Below, piece by piece: positions 17,848 through 28,695 of a stretch of 64,000 nucleotides of DNA. The translations under genes and the position numbers were made by a program. Position 1 is the stretch's first letter; each line of letters starts with the position of its first letter. Source of the stretch: Candidatus Accumulibacter phosphatis (GTDB lineage: Bacteria > Pseudomonadota > Gammaproteobacteria > Burkholderiales > Rhodocyclaceae); assembly GCF_012939955.1 (NCBI RefSeq), contig NZ_SPMY01000029.1, forward strand, positions 1 to 64,000, in the 5' to 3' direction. Under the pieces are notes generated by a model. That model saw only the letters and a list, made by a program, of their open reading frames with translations. It was not told the DNA's origin and made no database searches.

Positions 17848-18863
17848 ATGAACGCAAGCTGGCTGGAATTTCTTTGTGCTTCAGGAGCACGCGTCGACCA
17901 GGACCTGGTCGCCGATTTCGGTGACGCCGCCGCAGAGTTGCTGGCCGCACCCGTGGCGACAGTCGTCGCGCCGCTGGCTCATCTCGGGGTGATTGAAGTC
18001 GGCGGCGCTGAGGCGGCAACTTTTCTGCACCAGCAGTTGACCAGCGACGTCACGCATCTCGCCGACGGCGCGGCGCAGCATTCGGCCTGGTGCTCGGCAA
18101 AAGGTCGCATGCTGGCCAGCTTTCTGGTTTTCCGCAGTGGCTCGAATTATCAGTTGCAACTGTCTGCAGACCTGCTGCCAGCGATTCTCAAGCGCCTGCA
18201 GATGTTCGTGCTGCGCAGCAAGGTGAGCATCGTCGAACACCCTGACGCGCGTCAGATCATCGGCGTATCGGGCCCGCGCGCCGAAGAAGCGCTGCACGCA
18301 GCCGGCCTTGCGGTACCCGGCGCAGCGCTGAGCTGCGTGGCCACGGCGGACGCCTGGTGATCCGCCTGGACAGTCAGCGCTTCGAAGTACTGGCCAGCAG
18401 CGAGGCCGCACCCGAGCTCTGGCAAGCGCTGCTGGCGGTGGCGCGGCCGGTCGGTACGCGGGTCTGGCAATGGCTGGACGTCGACGCCGGCCTGCCCTTG
18501 ATTACTGGTGGCACCAGGGAAGAGTTCGTGCCACAAATGGCCAACTTTGATCAACTGGGAGGAGTCAGCTTCCACAAAGGTTGCTATCCTGGCCAGGAAA
18601 TCATTGCTCGTACGCAGTATCTGGGCAAGGTCAAGCGTCACCTGTACCGGGCCCACTCGAGCACGCCGATTGCGTCCGGCAGCAAAATCTACTCGCCGGC
18701 CAATCCCGAGCATCCGTGCGGAATGGTGGTCAATGCGGCAGCGGCGCCGACGGGTGGCTACGATGCTTTGGCAATTGTTCAGGAGAGTTTCGTCGCCGCC
18801 GCCGATCTGGAAATTGCCGTCCCGGGCGGCCCGCACATCGACCTGCAGCCGCTTGCACGCTAA
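17848..18863 (+). CDS. ygfZ: tRNA-modifying / Fe-S assembly protein YgfZ (one apparent frameshift)
   Basis: A folate-dependent GcvT-like protein that supports maturation of certain iron-sulfur enzymes. The signature KGCYPGQEIIAR is intact. The reading frame ends at a TGA at 18358-18360 and resumes at an overlapping ATG (18357), which on its own mimics two coupled genes. The first part holds the N-terminal beta domain, the second the signature and the C-terminal barrel. Adding one base near 18347-18349 (GCGGA read as GCGGGA) joins them into about 338 residues, the usual length. It is one of the two apparent deletions in the window. The stop codon TAA is also the first base triplet of a 125-bp repeat. 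Confidence 0.87.
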
Positions 18864-18985
18864 CGGTCATGACATGTCGAGATACCCCGAATCATGAAAG
18901 TCATGACCGTTTCCCTCTTCCCCAGACCCTTCTCCCGCGAGGCAGAAGGGCGCTTCGTGAGTCGCTTGGGCGACTTTCACATTAA
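18861..18985 (-). repeat. Three-hairpin intergenic repeat, copy A
   Basis: One of four copies (also at 28696, 39078 and 55236). Read from 18985 leftward it has hairpin 1 (AGTCGC/GCGACT), hairpin 2 (CCTTCT...AGAAGG, slightly mismatched here) and a large inverted repeat AACGGTCATGAC / GTCATGACCGTT with a 24-base interior. The TAA at 18861-18863 serves as the ygfZ stop. Confidence 0.88.
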
Positions 18986-19018
18986 GCGAATCAGGGGCGT
19001 ACTCGGGATCTGCCAGCG

Positions 19019-19786
19019 ATGTGCCTGATCCTGATCGCCTGGCAGGCACATCCGGACTATCCCCTGGTCGTCGCCGCCAACCGCGACGAGTTCTTTGCCC
19101 GCCCCTCGGCGGCTGCCGCGTTCTGGCCGGAAGCGCCGCAGGTGCTGGCTGGCCGTGATCTCGAAGCCGGTGGCACCTGGTTGGGAATCAGCCGCGAACA
19201 GCGTTTCGCGGCGCTCACCAATTATCGTGAGGGTCGCCAGGCGGCGAGCAATGCGCGCTCGCGCGGCGCCCTGGTCGCCGATTTCCTTAGCGGTGCTGCC
19301 AGCCCGTCGGCGTACCTGGCGCAGGTTGCGGCGCGGGCCACCGACTACAACGGCTTCAACCTCTTTGTCGCCGATGGCCAGCACCTGGCCTACTACGCGA
19401 ACCGTGGCGACAACCCGCCACGCTTCCTGAGCCCTGGCATCTACGGCCTCTCCAACCACCTCCTCGACACCCCCTGGCCCAAGCTGGCGACTGGCAAAGC
19501 GAGCTTTGCCGAAGCACTGGCCAAGTTACCGGCTCAGGCCAAGTTCTTCGATCTGCTCGCCGACCAGGAAATCGTTGCCGATTCGCATCTGCCGGAGACC
19601 GGTGTAGCGCTGGCCTGGGAGCGTATTCTCTCGGCCGTCTTCGTGCGCTCCGAAGACTACGGGACGCGCGCGTCAACGCTGCTCGTCCGTCACCGGCATG
19701 GTCTGACGACCTTGGTCGAACGTAGCTTCGTCGCTGGCGCGCTGCTTAGCGGCGAGGTCTGCGAGAGCTTTGTCAGTCCTCGCTGA
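19019..19786 (+). CDS. TANGO2/NRDE-family protein
   Basis: The 255-residue protein begins MCLILIAWQAHPDYPLVVAANRDEF-like (cut here to the motif ANRDEF), with the NRDE motif that names the family, then LAGRDLEAGGTWLG, ALTNYREG, and NHLLDTPWPK near residue 145. Cys2 at the mature N-terminus suggests an Ntn-hydrolase-like fold, as noted for the family. Biochemical function is unknown; bacterial members have been linked to heme trafficking, which I do not infer here. Its 3' end overlaps the convergent L,D-transpeptidase gene by 14 bases. Confidence 0.9.
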   Translation: MCLILIAWQAHPDYPLVVAANRDEFFARPSAAAAFWPEAPQVLAGRDLEAGGTWLGISREQRFAALTNYREGRQAASNARSRGALVADFLSGAASPSAYLAQVAARATDYNGFNLFVADGQHLAYYANRGDNPPRFLSPGIYGLSNHLLDTPWPKLATGKASFAEALAKLPAQAKFFDLLADQEIVADSHLPETGVALAWERILSAVFVRSEDYGTRASTLLVRHRHGLTTLVERSFVAGALLSGEVCESFVSPR

Positions 19787-20255
19787 TCTCGACCGGCGTA
19801 TAGGGCAGCACCCGTTCAAACAGTTCGACAATATCGGCATTGCGCATGCGGATGCAGCCGTGCGAGCCGGGACGGCCCATGGGCGTGGTGTCCGGGCTGC
19901 CGTGAATGTAGATGTAGCGGCGCATGGTATCGACCTGGCCGAGCCGGTTACGCCCGGGCTCGCAGCCGGATAGCCAGAGGATGCGCGTCAGAATCCAGTC
20001 GCGCGTCGGGAAGCGTTCGGCCAGTTCACGACAATAGATTTCGCCGTTCGGGCGGCGACCAACCAGGATTGTGTTGGCGGCGAGTCCGGCGCCGATCTTG
20101 GCGCGCACCAGGTGCTTGCCGCGCGGTGTGCAGTAGCTGCCAGTGACTTCCCCAGCGCCGTTCGCCGCCGTCGATACCGAATAGCTGTGCAGTACGTGCC
20201 CCGCCGCATCGACCAGGCGCAAGGTCTGTTCCTTGATCGAAATGTCAATACGCAC
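19773..20255 (-). CDS. L,D-transpeptidase (YkuD domain), no signal peptide
   Basis: The 160-residue protein consists almost only of a YkuD domain: N-terminal VRIDISIKEQTLRLVDAAG, then YIHGSPDTTPMGRPGSHGCI with the catalytic His and Cys in SHGCIRMRN. Such enzymes make 3-3 crosslinks in peptidoglycan or attach proteins to it. I start at a GTG at 20255, with GGAG upstream; the longer ORF to 20504 reads into tadA out of frame and is an artefact. There is no visible signal peptide, which is odd for a periplasmic enzyme, though short members like this are common in betaproteobacteria. It lies just behind tadA. Confidence 0.87.
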   Translation of the reverse strand: MRIDISIKEQTLRLVDAAGHVLHSYSVSTAANGAGEVTGSYCTPRGKHLVRAKIGAGLAANTILVGRRPNGEIYCRELAERFPTRDWILTRILWLSGCEPGRNRLGQVDTMRRYIYIHGSPDTTPMGRPGSHGCIRMRNADIVELFERVLPYTPVEISED

Positions 20256-20257
20256 TG

Positions 20258-20743
<486 letters not shown>

Positions 20744-20872
20744 CTACTGCAGCGCTAGCAGGGCAGTCGCGCCGTCGGGCGGCGCGCGACCCGCCCATCG
20801 AAGGTGGGCATCAAATCGGGTACCATCGCCTGCAAGCCTCGCCAATCTTGATCGTGAAAAGCGACTTCCGTC

Positions 20873-22114
20873 ATGCGAATCCTCTTTGTCCACCAAAATT
20901 TTCCCGGTCAATACAAGCATCTGGCGCCTGCGCTGGCCAATTCGCCTGCCAACCAGGTCGTCGCCATCGGTGAGCAGGCCAACGTCAAGCGCGCGCAGGG
21001 CTTCCATCCGCGCGTTCGCCTCCTGGCCTATCCCGAACCGGTCGGGGCTTCGCAGCAGACGCATCATTACCTGCACAGCACCGAGGCGGCGGTGCGCCGT
21101 GGACAAGCGGTACTGCGCCTGGCCCTGGCGCTGCGCAAGCAGGGTTTCGTCCCCGACGTGATCTGCGCGCATCCCGCCTGGGGCGAAGCGCTATTCCTCA
21201 AGGAAGCCTTCCCCGACGCCCGCTTGCTGCTCTATCTCGAGTTCTTTTATCGCGCCCGCGGTTCGGACATGAACTTCGACGACGAGTTTCCGACCTCATT
21301 CGATGACCAGTGCCGGATCCGCCTGCGCAACGCCACGCAGCTGATCAGCCTCGAAGCCGCCGACGCCGGCCTCAGCCCGACGCGCTGGCAGCGCGAGCAG
21401 TATCCGAAGGCATTTCAAGGGCTGATCGAGGTGATTCACGACGGCGTGCAGACTGAAGTCGTCTGCCCCGGGCCGGTCGCCGAGTTTGCCCTGCCAGGCG
21501 GCGGCACACTTCGTTCCGGGGACGAGGTAATCACCTACGTGGCGCGCAATCTGGAACCATATCGCGGATTTCATCGCTTCATGCGCGCTTTACCGGCAGT
21601 ACTGAGCGCACGGCCGAAGGCGCAGGTATTGATCGTCGGTGGAGACGAAGTCAGCTACGGGCGGCGCTTGCCTGGCGGAGAAAGTTATCGCCAACGCTAT
21701 TGGCGTGAAGTCGGTGGCCTGCTCGACGGCAAGCGTGTGCACTTCATGGGAAAGCTGCCGTATCACAAATTTATCGATGTCCTGCGTCTCTCGCGTGCGC
21801 ACGTCTATCTCACCTACCCGTTCGTCCTCTCTTGGTCACTGCTCGAAGCGATGTCCTGCGCCTGCCCGGTGATTGCCTCGGACACCGCTCCGGTACGAGA
21901 AGTCATCTCCGCCGGCCGCAACGGGCTGCTGGTCGATTTCTTTTCGCCAACCGCCCTCGCTGAAACGATTATCTCGGTGCTCGAAGATCCCGGCCAGATG
22001 ACGGCTTTACGCAGGCGAGCGCGGCAGGACATCGAGGAGCAGCTGGATCTTGCATCGCAGACTTTGCCGCGCTTGCTGGCGCTGGTGGAGCAGCTGGCCG
22101 CAGGTAAAAGTTAA
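20873..22114 (+). CDS. Family-4-type glycosyltransferase
   Basis: The 413-residue GT-B enzyme opens with MRILFVHQNFPGQYKHLAPA, the phosphate-loop start of an N-terminal Rossmann half. It has a C-terminal GT4 half with the donor-binding segment SWSLLEAMSCACPVIASD and the Glu of the E-x7-E pattern. It transfers a sugar from a nucleotide donor, but acceptor and linkage cannot be told. No other polysaccharide genes are adjacent. It is followed by a cyclic-nucleotide-binding gene 78 bases on, so co-transcription is possible. Confidence 0.86.
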   Translation: MRILFVHQNFPGQYKHLAPALANSPANQVVAIGEQANVKRAQGFHPRVRLLAYPEPVGASQQTHHYLHSTEAAVRRGQAVLRLALALRKQGFVPDVICAHPAWGEALFLKEAFPDARLLLYLEFFYRARGSDMNFDDEFPTSFDDQCRIRLRNATQLISLEAADAGLSPTRWQREQYPKAFQGLIEVIHDGVQTEVVCPGPVAEFALPGGGTLRSGDEVITYVARNLEPYRGFHRFMRALPAVLSARPKAQVLIVGGDEVSYGRRLPGGESYRQRYWREVGGLLDGKRVHFMGKLPYHKFIDVLRLSRAHVYLTYPFVLSWSLLEAMSCACPVIASDTAPVREVISAGRNGLLVDFFSPTALAETIISVLEDPGQMTALRRRARQDIEEQLDLASQTLPRLLALVEQLAAGKS

Positions 22115-22192
22115 GCACTGGATCAGCGGCCGCGATAGGCGCCTCCCCAGGCCGGCCGGCGAAGTCAACAGCACAACAGCAGGAGCCCAGCC

Positions 22193-22675
22193 ATGACAAG
22201 CATCCGATTTCTGCAAGACCAGGCGCTGTTTGGCGGCGTAGACGACCGTGCGATGGCCGTCATCATTCCCTTGCTGAGGGAACTCAGTTTTGCTGCCGGC
22301 GAGGCGATCGTTGGCGAGGGCGACGACGGCGATTCGCTGTTCATCATTTGCAGTGGCTCGGTCGAAGTGCTGAAGGCGAGCGCTGCCGAAGATGGGCATT
22401 TCGAAAAGCGCCTAGCGGTGCTGAAAGTCGGTGACGTGTTCGGTGAGATGGAGTTGATCGACATGCAGCGACGCTCGGCCACGGTGCGAGCACTTGAGCC
22501 GGTGTCGGCCTTGGCACTGTCCAACGGCGACCTGTTCACCATCTACGAAACCGATCTGCCGACATTTACCCTCATCGTGCTCAATCTGGCCAGGGAGTTG
22601 AGTCGTCGCCTGCGCCGCCTCGACGATCTGGCGGTACATTACATGGCCATGAACACGCCAGCGGAGGCGTGTTAA
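22193..22675 (+). CDS. Cyclic nucleotide-binding domain protein
   Basis: A 160-residue stand-alone cNMP-binding (CAP-like) beta barrel: FGGVDDRAMAVIIPLL lead helix, then GEGDDGDSLFIICSGSVEV, the phosphate-binding cassette FGEMELIDMQRRSATVRA with the conserved Glu and Arg, and a C-terminal helix. No helix-turn-helix follows, so it is probably not a DNA-binding regulator. Ligand and partner are unknown. Confidence 0.85.
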   Translation: MTSIRFLQDQALFGGVDDRAMAVIIPLLRELSFAAGEAIVGEGDDGDSLFIICSGSVEVLKASAAEDGHFEKRLAVLKVGDVFGEMELIDMQRRSATVRALEPVSALALSNGDLFTIYETDLPTFTLIVLNLARELSRRLRRLDDLAVHYMAMNTPAEAC

Positions 22676-22709
22676 GCGGCTGTACTCAGGGAGGCTACTC
22701 CGGGCGGCC

Positions 22710-23087
22710 TCAGGGAGTTCCTTTCAGCTTGTCCTGCCACGCGCGCATGGCGATGGCGAGACGGCCTGACATGGTGATGTACTCGCCATAGAGGAGATCG
22801 TAAGCGTCGCGGGGCTTCCCGGACGCCGCCAGTTCAACCACCTGCGCGGCCAGCTTATGGAAATCGGCGTGCAAGCGATTCACCTCCTCGTAGATGGCGC
22901 TCGCCCGGTCTTCACCCGACAAGCGTGAGCCGTGCAGCCACTTGCCGAATTCGCACTGGTCTTCCGCCTGAACCTCGCTCACATCGACGGTCGGCGGTGC
23001 CTGCAGAATGGCATTGCGCAAAAGCGACATCCAGCGAGCGTGATTGCCGATCGCCTCCTCAATATCTGTCACTTTGTCCACCCCCAC
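22710..23087 (-). CDS. CZB (chemoreceptor zinc-binding) domain protein
   Basis: The 125 residues are a four-helix CZB domain with its zinc ligands visible: His in NHARW (near 16), Cys in DQCEFGKWL (near 44) and His-x3-His in LHADFHKLA (near 72-76). In chemoreceptors and diguanylate cyclases this domain senses zinc; here it stands alone. Three in-frame GTG codons crowd the start, so the exact first residue is uncertain. A chromate-type transporter lies next on the same strand but 147 bases... before it in the other order, with no clear link. Confidence 0.85.
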   Translation of the reverse strand: MGVDKVTDIEEAIGNHARWMSLLRNAILQAPPTVDVSEVQAEDQCEFGKWLHGSRLSGEDRASAIYEEVNRLHADFHKLAAQVVELAASGKPRDAYDLLYGEYITMSGRLAIAMRAWQDKLKGTP

Positions 23088-23233
23088 CCTATCCCCGACT
23101 ATCCATTTTGACCCTCCGACCGTGCCTGGCTGCGATCAGCTCTTCGCGTAGAGCTTCATTCTACCTCGTTCAAAGTGCCGCTCCATCTGTTCAGCGAGCG
23201 ACGGTGTTGCGCAGGTTACAGCATGCAGCGTTC

Positions 23234-24463
23234 TTATGCCGCGACACCCACACTGCTCAACAGCCAGCCGACAAGCGCGCTAGCGATCACCACCAGCCAC
23301 GGTGGCAGCTTCCAGAACATCAAGGCCAGCAGTGCGATCAGTGCCAGGCCAAAATCGGCCGGCTGGCGTATGGCGCTGGTCCATACCGGCTGATAGAGCG
23401 CCGCCAGGAGCAGACCGACGACGGCAGCATTGATGCCGGTCAGCGCCGCTTGCGTGTGGCGGCTGCGCCGCAGCTGCTCCCAGAACGGCAGCGCACCGAC
23501 GACGAGCAGGAACGACGGTACGAAAACCGCGACCAGGCAGATCAGGCCGCCAAGCCAGCCGCTTGGTGCCTGGTTCATTGACGCGCCAAGGAAGGCGGCA
23601 AAGGTGAACAGGGGACCGGGTACCGCCTGGGCGGCGCCGTAGCCGGCCAGGAAGGAGGTATTGCTCACCCAGCCGGTGGGCACCACCTCGGCTTGCAGCA
23701 GCGGCAGGACAACATGGCCGCCACCGAAAACCAAAGCCCCCGAGCGGTAGAAAGCGTCGATCATTGCCAGTGTGTTGCTGGGCCATGCCTGTGCCGCGAT
23801 CGGCAAGACGAGCAGCAGCAGCACAAACAGCAGCAGACAGGCGCTTCCCGCACGACGGCTGGCGATGATCGGCAGCGGCTCGTGTGGCGCGTCTTGTTCC
23901 GGCTTGAACAACAATAGGCCAAGGATGCCGGCGGCGACGATCACCCCGACCTGTCCCAAGGCGCTGGGCCAGGCCAGGACCAGGCAGCTGGCGGCGACCA
24001 TGATCGAAACGCGTGGCGTGTCGGCGCATAGAGTTCGCGCCATGCCCCAGACGGCTTGTGCGACGACCGCCACGGCGACCACTTTGAGGCTATCGAGCAC
24101 TCCCGCCGGCAGAACCTCGCCCCAGGTCGAAATTCCCAGCGCGAAGGCGATCAGGGCGATCGCTGAGGGCAACGTGAAGCCGGCCCAGGCCGCCAGCGCG
24201 CCGGCGTAGCCGCCGCGCGACAGCCCGAGAGCGATGCCGACCTGGCTGCTCGCCGGGCCGGGCAGGAACTGGCACAGCGCCACCAGATCGGCGTAGGCGC
24301 GGTCGCCGAGCCAGCTGCGGCGGCTAACGAACTCTTCCCGGAAATAGCCCAGGTGCGCAACCGGGCCACCGAAGGAGGTCAGCCCGAGACGAAGAAAGAT
24401 CAGGAAAATCTGCCACGCGTTGCTCGCTGCCGCGGCTGCGCCGTTCCTTATGGGGGACTTCAT
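23234..24463 (-). CDS. chrA: Chromate transporter, long-chain CHR family
   Basis: The 409-residue membrane protein has two homologous halves. Half one has FGGPVAHLGYF and QFLPGPASSQ; half two has FGGGHVVLPLL and QAVPGPLFTFAAFLG. These GGxxHxxxF and QxxPGP patterns are diagnostic of ChrA transporters. About 10-12 hydrophobic segments are visible. It exports chromate or related oxyanions in known members. No chrB or other resistance gene is nearby, so a physiological oxyanion role is equally possible. Confidence 0.92.
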   Translation of the reverse strand: MKSPIRNGAAAAASNAWQIFLIFLRLGLTSFGGPVAHLGYFREEFVSRRSWLGDRAYADLVALCQFLPGPASSQVGIALGLSRGGYAGALAAWAGFTLPSAIALIAFALGISTWGEVLPAGVLDSLKVVAVAVVAQAVWGMARTLCADTPRVSIMVAASCLVLAWPSALGQVGVIVAAGILGLLLFKPEQDAPHEPLPIIASRRAGSACLLLFVLLLLVLPIAAQAWPSNTLAMIDAFYRSGALVFGGGHVVLPLLQAEVVPTGWVSNTSFLAGYGAAQAVPGPLFTFAAFLGASMNQAPSGWLGGLICLVAVFVPSFLLVVGALPFWEQLRRSRHTQAALTGINAAVVGLLLAALYQPVWTSAIRQPADFGLALIALLALMFWKLPPWLVVIASALVGWLLSSVGVAA

Positions 24464-24715
24464 GCGGGCAATACCTCATCATCCTGATGGTTTGCCAGGA
24501 ATGATAAACGAGGAAAAGGGCGTTGTTGAGAGAACGCCGTCGCGCCAGGGTCGAAGAGCGCGCTTGCGCCAGCACGCCACGCGAGCCTGACCCTGACCCT
24601 GACCACCGCCATGGGCGGTCGCCGCTATGCCCCCGCCGCACAATGCGCTACCATGAGCCGTCAACAGCGAGAGGTCGGAATTGAGCCTCAATCAGCAACC
24701 CAAGGAGTGAGAATC

Positions 24716-25165
24716 ATGAACAAGCTTGCCGTGCGCGGGGATGCGGAGATCGAGGAAAGCGAGGAAATCGAGGCAATGCTGCTGGCAGCGCCCGCGGAAG
24801 AGTACATGTCACCCAGGCAACTGGCGTTCTTTCGCCAGCGACTGCGCGACGAAGAACAAACCCTGCTCTCGGCAGTGAAAGAAACCGCCGGTCACCTGCA
24901 GGAGGCAGAGACAAGTGCCGACTGGAGCGACCGTGCCAGTACCGAGGAAGAGCACACGCTGGAGCTGCGCGTTCGCGATCGTGAAAGAAAGCTGCTGCAG
25001 AAGATTCGCGAGGCCCTGCGCCGCATTGACGACGGCAGCTACGGCTGGTGTGAGGAAACCGGCGAGCCGATCGGCATAGCCCGCCTGCTGGCGCGTTCGA
25101 CCGCCAGCCTGTGCCTTGAAGCCCAGGAGCGCCGCGAGCAGAACAAGCGCCGTTTCGGCGGCTGA
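24716..25165 (+). CDS. DksA-like protein with only two of the four zinc Cys
   Basis: A 149-residue DksA/TraR-family protein that would bind RNA polymerase in the secondary channel. The coiled-coil tip region is at about residues 35-95, and the C-terminal finger reads YGWCEETGEPIGIARLLA then CLEAQERRE. Canonical DksA has CxxC-x17-CxxC; here Cys 2 and Cys 4 are Thr and Ala (C-x2-T ... C-x2-A). That pattern resembles the zinc-poor DksA2-type paralogues that stay active under zinc limitation or oxidation. The start follows AAGGAG. A GC hairpin just after the stop lacks a T run. Confidence 0.9.
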   Translation: MNKLAVRGDAEIEESEEIEAMLLAAPAEEYMSPRQLAFFRQRLRDEEQTLLSAVKETAGHLQEAETSADWSDRASTEEEHTLELRVRDRERKLLQKIREALRRIDDGSYGWCEETGEPIGIARLLARSTASLCLEAQERREQNKRRFGG

Positions 25166-25228
25166 ACCTTGAACGCCGGGAGCTGAAAAGCCCGGCGCTC
25201 GCCAGCCGCCAGACGGACGCTACGAGGG

Positions 25229-26839
25229 CTACTTGGCGCCTGCCTGGAGCAGGTCGCGGCTCAGCGCTTCGGCAACCCTGATGCCATCGACGCCGGCCGA
25301 GAGAATACCGCCCGCGTAGCCGGCGCCCTCCCCCGCAGGATACAAACCCCTGACGTTCAAGCTCTGGTAATCGGCGCCGCGGGTGATGCGCAGCGGTGAG
25401 GAAGTGCGTGTCTCAACGCCGGTGAGCAAGGCATCGGCCATGGCGAAGCCCGGAATCTGGCGCGCGAAGGCTGGCAAGGCTTCGCGGATCGCGGCAATCG
25501 CGTAATCCGGCAAGGCCGTCGATAGATCGCTCAGACGAACCCCGGGTTGGTACGAGGGCATGACGCTGCCGAGATGGCTTGACGGCCGCCCGGCGAGGAA
25601 ATCGCCGACCAGTTGCGCCGGCGCCTCGTAGTTGCCCCCGCCGAGTTCGAAAGCACGGCTCTCGAGTTCGCGCTGCAAGGCGATGCCCGCCAGCGGCCCG
25701 CCCGGGTAGTCGAGCGGCGTGATGCCGACGACGATGCCGGCATTGGCGTTGCGTTCATTGCGCGAATACTGACTCATGCCGTTGGTCACCACCCGCTTTT
25801 CTTCCGAAGTCGCCGCCACCACCGTGCCGCCCGGGCACATGCAGAAGCTATACACCGAGCGCCCGTTGCGGCAGTGATGGACCAGCTTGTAGTCGGCAGC
25901 GCCGAGCGCGGGATTACCGGCGTGCACGCCGAAACGCGCCTGGTCGATCAGCGCTTGCGGGTGTTCGATGCGCAAGCCGATCGAAAACGCTTTGGCTTCC
26001 ATGAACACCCCCGCGCCGTGCAGCATCTCGAAAGTGTCGCGAGCGCTGTGGCCAAGCGCCAGAATCAACTGCTCGCAAGGCAGCTCTTCGCCTGAAGCCA
26101 GGGTCACGCCACGCACGCGCCCGGCGTCGATGTGCACCCCGCTGACGCGCTGCTGGAAGCGCACCTCGCCACCCAGGCGCTCGATTTCTCGGCGCATCTG
26201 CTCGACCATGCCGACCAGCCGGAAAGTGCCGATATGCGGCTTGTTGACGTAGAGAATTTCTTCCGGTGCGCCGGCCTTGACGAATTCCTCGAGCACCTTG
26301 CGGCCGTGGTGCTGCGGGTCCTTGATCTGGCTGTAGAGCTTGCCGTCGGAAAAAGTGCCGGCGCCGCCTTCGCCGAACTGGACGTTGGATTCCGGGTCGA
26401 GCACCTTCTTGCGCCACAGGCCCCAGGTATCCTGCGTGCGCTCGCGTACCGCCTTGCCACGTTCGAGCACGATCGGCCTGAATCCGGACTGCGCCAGGAT
26501 CAGCGCCGCGAAAATGCCCGCCGGACCAAAGCCGACGATCAGCGGCCGGCTGGCCAGCCCCTGCGGCGCGCGCGCGACGAAGTGGTAGCGCATATCGGGC
26601 GCTGCCTGCACCTGGCGGTCGTCGGCAAAGCGGGCCAGCAAGCCAGCCTCGTCGGGCAAGCTCAGGTCGACGCTGTAACTGAAGACCAGCGCACTCGCCT
26701 TGCGGGCGTCACAACTGCGCCGGAAGACGCGGATCTCGCCGATGTCCTGCACGGGAATGCCGAGCCGAGCAGCCACCGCCGCCGGCAGTGCTGCGGGCGG
26801 ATGGTCGATGGGCAGGCGGATTTCACTGACGCGCAACAT
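25229..26839 (-). CDS. COG2509-type FAD-dependent dehydrogenase
   Basis: The 536-residue flavoprotein has an N-terminal region of about 90 residues (MLRVSEIRLPIDHP, VFRRSCDARK) characteristic of COG2509, then the FAD-binding loop PLIVGFGPAGIFAAL, the GEGGAGTFSDGKL segment, and the C-terminal GLYPAGEGAGYAGGILSAG. Reaction unknown. The real start is at MLRVS; the open frame further upstream belongs to noise over the aldolase gene. It lies 32 bases after the aldolase/mtnA pair on the same strand and may be co-transcribed. Confidence 0.88.
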   Translation of the reverse strand: MLRVSEIRLPIDHPPAALPAAVAARLGIPVQDIGEIRVFRRSCDARKASALVFSYSVDLSLPDEAGLLARFADDRQVQAAPDMRYHFVARAPQGLASRPLIVGFGPAGIFAALILAQSGFRPIVLERGKAVRERTQDTWGLWRKKVLDPESNVQFGEGGAGTFSDGKLYSQIKDPQHHGRKVLEEFVKAGAPEEILYVNKPHIGTFRLVGMVEQMRREIERLGGEVRFQQRVSGVHIDAGRVRGVTLASGEELPCEQLILALGHSARDTFEMLHGAGVFMEAKAFSIGLRIEHPQALIDQARFGVHAGNPALGAADYKLVHHCRNGRSVYSFCMCPGGTVVAATSEEKRVVTNGMSQYSRNERNANAGIVVGITPLDYPGGPLAGIALQRELESRAFELGGGNYEAPAQLVGDFLAGRPSSHLGSVMPSYQPGVRLSDLSTALPDYAIAAIREALPAFARQIPGFAMADALLTGVETRTSSPLRITRGADYQSLNVRGLYPAGEGAGYAGGILSAGVDGIRVAEALSRDLLQAGAK

Positions 26840-26871
26840 GATGGTTTGGCTTTCTCCAGGAGCGCCGGCGC

Positions 26872-27505
26872 TCAGGCCTGCTGTCCGTAGCTGGCAAACT
26901 TGCTCAGCACTGTTGCCATCTCGGCGGTGTCGAGCAGCACCGGCCGACCGAGCTGGCAGGCGCGCCAGTACTGTTCGCAGAGCGTTTCGAGTTCGACGCC
27001 GAGCGCCAGCGCCTGCTCGAGATCGTCGCCGATCACCAGCATGCCGTGATTGCCGAGCAGGCAGGCGCAACGCTCGACGATCGCTCGCAGCACCGCGTCG
27101 GAGAGTGCCTGCGTGCCGAAAGTCGCGTAGTCGGCGCAACGCAGGCTGTCGCCGCCAAAGCGCGCAATCATGTAGTGAAAGGGCGGGATGTCGCGGCGCA
27201 GACAGGCCAGGCTGGTGGCGAAGGGCGAATGGGCGTGCAGAATCGCGCCGGCGGCGGGGCGAGCAAGGTAGAGGTCACGGTGGAAGCGCCACTCGGAGGA
27301 CGGCTTGCGGCGGCCCTCGGGGGTCCCGTCGAGGCGCATGAAAACGATGTCCTCGGCTTCCAGGGCGTCGTAGTCCATGCCCGTCGGGGTAATCAGGAAG
27401 CCCTCCGCAGCGCCTACGACACGAACGCTGAGGTTGCCGGCAGTGCCGCGGTTCAGGCCGACGGCGCTCATCCGCCGTGCCGTGGCGATCAATCTCTGAC
27501 GAAGC

Positions 27506-27513
<8 letters not shown>
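26872..27513 (-). CDS. ald2: FucA-like class II aldolase, likely 5-methylthioribulose-1-phosphate aldolase
   Basis: The 213 residues align motif by motif with L-fuculose-1-phosphate aldolase: LNRGTAGNLSVR, TPTGMDYDAL, PSSEWRFHRDLY (catalytic Glu), HAHSPFATS and NHGMLVIG (zinc His ligands), and a YATFGTQ segment. It starts 8 bases inside the mtnA end, so the two are translationally coupled. A FucA-like enzyme next to MtnA is the arrangement of the DHAP shunt, where 5-methylthioribulose-1-phosphate is cleaved to DHAP and 2-methylthioacetaldehyde. The alternative, MtnB dehydratase, is less likely because the FucA-type motifs are so well kept. The function is inferred from context and family. Confidence 0.72.
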
Positions 27514-28600
<1,087 letters not shown>

Positions 28601-28695
28601 TCTAGCAGTGCGACCAGGCTTGCCGAAGGATGCGAGCGACGATCAGCGCTCGCCGCAGACCCCGGCGCTGTTCAGTTTTGCTATTCTCTGCGCGC

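Noticed and set aside
18357-18863. A separate coupled gene after YgfZ
   Set aside because: It is the C-terminal half of YgfZ, carrying the KGCYPGQE signature; the apparent ATGA-type junction comes from a lost base.
25174-25197. Terminator after the DksA-like gene
   Set aside because: CGCCGGG/CCCGGCG can pair but the 10-base loop and lack of a T run make it weak.
25229-27139. A 636-residue frame containing the COG2509 protein
   Set aside because: The first 100 residues read through the aldolase gene in another frame and carry no motif; the true start is 26839.
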